From the NCBI GenBank assembly GCA_041664945.1, contig JBAYJY010000160.1:1-10663 (forward strand): a stretch of 10,663 bases of DNA, in the 5' to 3' direction. The position numbers and the translations under genes are program-made. Below the pieces are notes generated by a model. The model had not been told where the DNA came from. It worked only from the letters and a program-made list of their open reading frames with translations, and did no database searches. Below are positions 7,490 to 10,663 of this stretch, piece by piece (position 1 is the first letter of the stretch; every line of letters starts with the position of its first letter). This stretch comes from JBAYJY01 sp041664945. GTDB taxonomy: Bacteria; UBP15; UBA6099.

Positions 7490-7714
7490 AGCAATTTTCT
7501 CTTTCAGGGTCATTATAACCAGCTTGAAATTCAACATCTCGATTATTTCCTCTTCGCTGAACATCACGCCGAACGACTCTTCGAGCGCGAGCACGAGATG
7601 TAGATGATGCAGCGAATCCCATTGCTCTATCGTGTCAGGCGACGCGTCGTCTCCTATGCCGCCTGCCGGAATCTCGAATATCCTCGCCATTATCTCTTTT
7701 ACTTTTTCTTCCAT
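7487..7714 (-). CDS. Acyl carrier protein
   Basis: This 75-residue acidic four-helix protein has the phosphopantetheine site WDSLHHLHL at 32-40, with Ser34 as the attachment residue. The length is normal for a free-standing carrier protein. The helix after the Ser (LVLALEESFGV) and the SEEEI recognition helix are typical. A phosphopantetheinyl transferase would convert it to the holo form. The ATG at 7714 follows AGGGA by about six bases. It starts nine bases after the FkbH-like gene and overlaps the radical SAM gene by one base. Its place directly after an FkbH-like gene suggests a dedicated carrier for a loaded C3 or acyl unit, not the housekeeping fatty-acid ACP, whose site normally reads DSLDTVE. 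Confidence 0.93.
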   Translation of the reverse strand: MEEKVKEIMARIFEIPAGGIGDDASPDTIEQWDSLHHLHLVLALEESFGVMFSEEEIIEMLNFKLVIMTLKEKIA

Positions 7715-7723
7715 CGCTTGTCC

Positions 7724-9526
7724 CTATATCGCAACCGCGACCGTTTTGAAAACGTCCGGCGTTTTGATATTCTTTCTTTCTGTGTCGAAAACGAAATGTA
7801 CGTTCCCGTCTTTTTCAAAGTCCTTCACAAACCCGGCCTTCAAGTAAAAATCCGCAGTCTGCGAATTCTTCTTCGACGGCGCGTATATGCCTTTTACAAT
7901 GACCTCGTTTTTGTTTTTCGAGATTTTCAGGCACTCTGCGAGCAGCAAATCCTCGACTCTCCTGCCGAGCGCGCGGCAGCTAAGCAGAAACGAGTCAATC
8001 GTCGCGACGCCGGGCTCATGTATCAAAACAGCCGCGCCGACTATCCCCATATCTCCGAAACGATCGGAGTACTGAAGGCACAGTACGTCACAGCCGTCCG
8101 TTGAGGCGAGCCCGGCGATTTCAGTCTCCGTATAGCGTTTCCCGGCCAGGTTAAACTGATTCGTCCGGCTCATAAGCTGCGCGATGCGGGGCATGGAAAA
8201 TGAATCTGCCCGCGTTATTTTTATATCGATGTCGAGCGAGCGCAGATATTCTCCGACATCGCTGTAAGACGCGCTTAACTGTTTCCTTTCGGATTCAGCG
8301 CGGTACATCCGCCCTCTGTTCCGGTCTTCATCCGAAATCGCCAGCGCGTCGAAGAACCCGCAATTCGATATCGTTTCCGCATATCGCGACGCATCCTTCG
8401 GCAACAGAATCGTTGTCAATTCCGGCAGCATTCTTCCCGCCATCTCCACTTCCATACCGCTGTCGTCTGCGAACACGATGCTGTCCATCCCGATGTTCAG
8501 CTCTTCCTGTATCTCTTTTATGTTCGAAGCCTTGTCATTCCAGTTGATCCGCATCGCAGCGAAATGCTCGCGCCGCAGCGCCATGTCCGGATGCTTGTCG
8601 AAAACCTCAAGCGCATCCTCTTCGTTGTTTCTGCTGCATACCGCAAGTATAACGCCCCTGTGGTAGAGATTCAGAACCGCGAGTTGAAAATCCCTATAGC
8701 AGGAGCCGGGAAAATTTTCTCCGATTCTTATTCCGTTTATTCCGTCCTCGCCGACTACGCCGCCCCACAACGTGTTGTCGCAGTCCAGCACGAGACATTT
8801 TTTGTTCCTGCCTCGCAAAGCTCGTATATATTTCGCATACTCGGCCGCAACGGCCTTCCATGCCTCTCTCGAATATGGAATTTTACCCATGTGCCACATG
8901 CGCGGATCGGCAAACTTTTCGCGCCCAACCCTGGCGATGAGATTGTCGACGCTTAAAATATAACAATTGCCGATACGTGACGCATCTTCTGCAAGCCGGG
9001 CGTTCAGCCCCGCAATCGTCCCGGTTTGGCGGCCCGCGTTTTGGAAGTCTAATATGCCGTACGCCGGAAAAGCGGGCGTCTCGAAACTGTGAACAATTAT
9101 CGCGGCTCTGGATTTTTTTCGGATGTTTTCGAGAACGCTTACCATGAAACCGGCGACTTGGTCCGCCGCAGCCGCGACATCCACCCCGGAGAGAGAAGCG
9201 AACCGGCGGCTTATCGGCTCGGAAAGCAGATCCAACGTGAGCGCAACGACAATAAGATCCGGGTTATTCTCGAACAGCCCGCTTCGCGAGTCCGCCGCCT
9301 CCTGCATAGCGACATCGAAACCGGACATGTATATTTCAGGCTTCAAATTGCTTTGCCAGCAGAGATATTCGAGATAGGGAACAACAGGATCGAGCGTAAT
9401 GTTTCGAAGAAATGCGATTTTGTAAGGAACCGCGCCTTCCGGCGGGTCGCTTTCGAATTTCGCGACTCCGGCGATTGCCCCGGCGAACTCCAGTTCCGCG
9501 TAATTTATTTGTTTATCTGCGCTCAT
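7724..9526 (-). CDS. FkbH-like HAD-IIIC family phosphatase/acyl loading protein
   Basis: This is a 600-residue protein from ATG9526. The N-terminal part (about 30-200) is the SGNH-like region of FkbH proteins (FLRNITLDPVVPYLE, NPDLIVVALTLD). The HAD domain carries motif I DCDNTLWGG (248-256, nucleophile Asp248), CSRNNEED as motif II, and NWNDKASNI with the motif III Lys. Motif IV is VFADDSGMEVEMAG, where most FkbH proteins read DDNPxER. The C-terminal acyltransferase-like domain has TNQFNLAGKRYTE, YSDRFGDMGIVG and DSFLLSCRALGRRVED, all diagnostic. Characterised relatives take 1,3-bisphosphoglycerate, dephosphorylate it and pass the glyceryl unit to a carrier protein; an ACP gene lies nine bases downstream. 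A GTG at 9538 would add four residues but lacks a Shine-Dalgarno, whereas ATG9526 has GGCGGA four bases upstream. The exact acyl unit is inferred. Confidence 0.9.
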   Translation of the reverse strand: MSADKQINYAELEFAGAIAGVAKFESDPPEGAVPYKIAFLRNITLDPVVPYLEYLCWQSNLKPEIYMSGFDVAMQEAADSRSGLFENNPDLIVVALTLDLLSEPISRRFASLSGVDVAAAADQVAGFMVSVLENIRKKSRAAIIVHSFETPAFPAYGILDFQNAGRQTGTIAGLNARLAEDASRIGNCYILSVDNLIARVGREKFADPRMWHMGKIPYSREAWKAVAAEYAKYIRALRGRNKKCLVLDCDNTLWGGVVGEDGINGIRIGENFPGSCYRDFQLAVLNLYHRGVILAVCSRNNEEDALEVFDKHPDMALRREHFAAMRINWNDKASNIKEIQEELNIGMDSIVFADDSGMEVEMAGRMLPELTTILLPKDASRYAETISNCGFFDALAISDEDRNRGRMYRAESERKQLSASYSDVGEYLRSLDIDIKITRADSFSMPRIAQLMSRTNQFNLAGKRYTETEIAGLASTDGCDVLCLQYSDRFGDMGIVGAAVLIHEPGVATIDSFLLSCRALGRRVEDLLLAECLKISKNKNEVIVKGIYAPSKKNSQTADFYLKAGFVKDFEKDGNVHFVFDTERKNIKTPDVFKTVAVAI

Positions 9527-9547
9527 TAAATCCGCCACACGAAATCA
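9527..9547 (-). promoter_or_regulatory. Start-site region of the FkbH-like gene (GTG9538 or ATG9526)
   Basis: The upstream gene's TGA is at 9547-9545. GTG9538 follows it by six bases and has only TTTGATTTCGT before it, with no purine-rich site. ATG9526 is preceded by GGCGGATTTA, a weak but better placed ribosome binding site. I favour ATG9526. Confidence 0.5.
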
Positions 9548-10663
9548 AAGCATTATCTGTCCGCCGCAAACCCTGATTGTTTCGCCGGTAAGGTAGGACG
9601 CGTCGTCGCTCGCGAGAAAAACGACTGCGCGGGCGACATCCTCCGGCGCCGCAAGCCGCCGCAGCGGCGTCTGCATCGAGGCGACCATTTTCGTTTTCTC
9701 AGGCGTATCAGCGATCAGCTCGGTCTCCGTCATTCCCGGCGCGACCGCGTTGACGTTCACGCCTTTCGGCCCGTATTCCGCCGCGAGCGTCTTCGTCAGC
9801 GCCTTCAGCGCCGATTTAGCAATGACAAACGCATGCATCTTCGCCGGCGGCGCGCTGTCTATCGCTGCCGATGTAATGTTGATTATCTTTCCGTATTTAC
9901 GCTCCGCCATGCCCGGCAACACCGCCTTGCACGCATGAAACGCGGCCTTCAGATTCACATCAATCTGCGCCGCCACGCTCTCCCATTCAAGTTCGTCGAA
10001 CTGTTCCTGTCCGAGCGTCGACGCTGCATTGTTGACGAGTACGTCTATGTTGCCGAACCGCGCCTGCGCCGCTTCAACCATCCGCGCGATCTGTTCCGGA
10101 TCGCGGACGTCGGCCTGATACACAAACGCTTCGCCGCCCGCCTCCGTTATGCGGTTAGCGGTCGCTTCGGCCTTACCCCGGTTTTCGAGATAATTCACGA
10201 CCACCTTATATCCCTTCATGGCTAACAGATAGGCGGTTTCCGCGCCGATCCCGCGGCCTGCGCCGGTCACTATCGCCGCGCCTTTTGTCCGTTCGTTCAT
10301 CTCGTGCTCCCCCTCGTCAATATCGAGCGTCTTCACTATTCCTCTTCCTATCACAACTTCCTGCCCGTTCTGATTCGTCACCTTCAGATCGAGCGCTATC
10401 GTCTTCTGCGATTCAGATTTCTGCTTCACTGTCGCTGTTATCCTGATCACGTCGCCGATCCAGACCGGCCTCAGAAAATCGAACGCCTGCGAAACGCACA
10501 GAGCGCCGGGACCGGGCAGTTTTGTCCCGATTATCGTCGAGACAAAAGACGCGCTGAGCATTCCGTGCGCCGTCCTTTTCTTGAAATGTGTCCGCGCCGA
10601 AATCACATCGTCCGTGTGAATCGGATTGTCGTCTCCGGTAAGTTCCACGAACGCGTTTATGTC
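9545..10663 (-). CDS. MaoC-like (R)-hydratase domain joined to SDR ketoreductase (5'-partial)
   Basis: The reading frame is open through the right edge, so the start is missing; 372 residues are visible. Residues about 1-113 are a hot-dog-fold hydratase with the hydratase-2 signature FVELTGDDNPIH (catalytic Asp and His), followed by AHGMLSASF and FLRPVWIGD. Such domains hydrate trans-2-enoyl thioesters to (R)-3-hydroxyacyl thioesters, or the reverse. From Met122 on, 251 residues form an SDR with TGAGRGIG, NNAAS, Asn116, Ser144 and Lys162 (numbered from that Met) and TGETIRVCGG at the end. The Tyr of YxxxK is Phe158 (codon 9829-9827). The linker DIDEGEHE contains a strong ribosome binding site, so the SDR may also be made alone from ATG10300. 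Alternatively these are two genes merged by a one-base insertion. It is the first visible gene of the operon. Confidence 0.85.
   Translation of the reverse strand, partial: DINAFVELTGDDNPIHTDDVISARTHFKKRTAHGMLSASFVSTIIGTKLPGPGALCVSQAFDFLRPVWIGDVIRITATVKQKSESQKTIALDLKVTNQNGQEVVIGRGIVKTLDIDEGEHEMNERTKGAAIVTGAGRGIGAETAYLLAMKGYKVVVNYLENRGKAEATANRITEAGGEAFVYQADVRDPEQIARMVEAAQARFGNIDVLVNNAASTLGQEQFDELEWESVAAQIDVNLKAAFHACKAVLPGMAERKYGKIINITSAAIDSAPPAKMHAFVIAKSALKALTKTLAAEYGPKGVNVNAVAPGMTETELIADTPEKTKMVASMQTPLRRLAAPEDVARAVVFLASDDASYLTGETIRVCGGQIML
10298..10315 (-). promoter_or_regulatory. Internal ribosome binding site and ATG at the hydratase/SDR junction
   Basis: On the minus strand GAGGGGGAG (10315-10307) is followed by six bases and ATG (10300-10298), which starts the SDR domain. 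In the other frame the same bases read A-TGA, the common stop/start overlap. The site looks like a genuine gene start even though the reading frame passes straight through it. Confidence 0.6.

Noticed and set aside
7488..7622. An N-terminal extension of 45 codons for the radical SAM protein, starting at 7622
   Set aside because: It lies wholly within the carrier-protein gene, encodes an Arg-rich stretch unlike the family, and ATG7487 sits at a TAATG coupling point.
6039..10663. A methoxymalonyl-ACP pathway (FkbG-K type)
   Set aside because: FkbH and ACP are present, but no O-methyltransferase, acyl-CoA dehydrogenase or 3-hydroxyacyl-CoA dehydrogenase is seen in the window.

Overview
The window looks like chromosomal DNA from a Gram-negative-type bacterium, probably an uncultured lineage. 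It has moderate-to-high GC with AT-rich intergenic gaps, an exporter built from a membrane fusion protein and an ABC permease, and a secreted hydrolase. No ribosomal or other marker gene is present, so I do not name a phylum. I see no tRNA, rRNA, CRISPR array or insertion sequence, and no stretch over 300 bases lacks a gene.

Left part (1-2274, + strand). The last 34 codons of a HlyD-type periplasmic adaptor run into an ABC-2 type permease, the end of an efflux operon whose ATPase must lie upstream. A gap of about 150 bases holding two possible hairpins and a weak promoter separates this from a cytoplasmic alpha/beta hydrolase.

Middle (2299-6000). A uroporphyrinogen-decarboxylase-fold protein lies on the minus strand and converges on the first hydrolase. 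It shares a 214-base divergent promoter region with a secreted alpha/beta hydrolase that carries an extra C-terminal Asp/Gly-rich domain. A GT2 family glycosyltransferase follows on the + strand under its own likely promoter.

Right part (6039-10663, minus strand) is the most interesting. It is a tight operon, transcribed leftward from beyond the right edge: (R)-hydratase (MaoC) domain joined to an SDR reductase, FkbH-like HAD-IIIC protein, acyl carrier protein, B12-binding-type radical SAM enzyme. Gaps are 6-18 bases, then 9 bases, then a TAATG stop/start overlap. FkbH proteins are known to load glycerol-derived C3 units onto carrier proteins. The set therefore suggests carrier-protein-bound chemistry: C3 or acyl loading, hydration or dehydration, redox, and a radical step. 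The product is unknown, and the GT2 gene converging from the left could point to a surface glycolipid or polysaccharide. Two oddities stand out: the SDR has Phe where the catalytic Tyr is expected, and the hydratase and SDR domains are joined in frame across a run of five Gs. One base fewer there would give two ordinary genes overlapping as ATGA.
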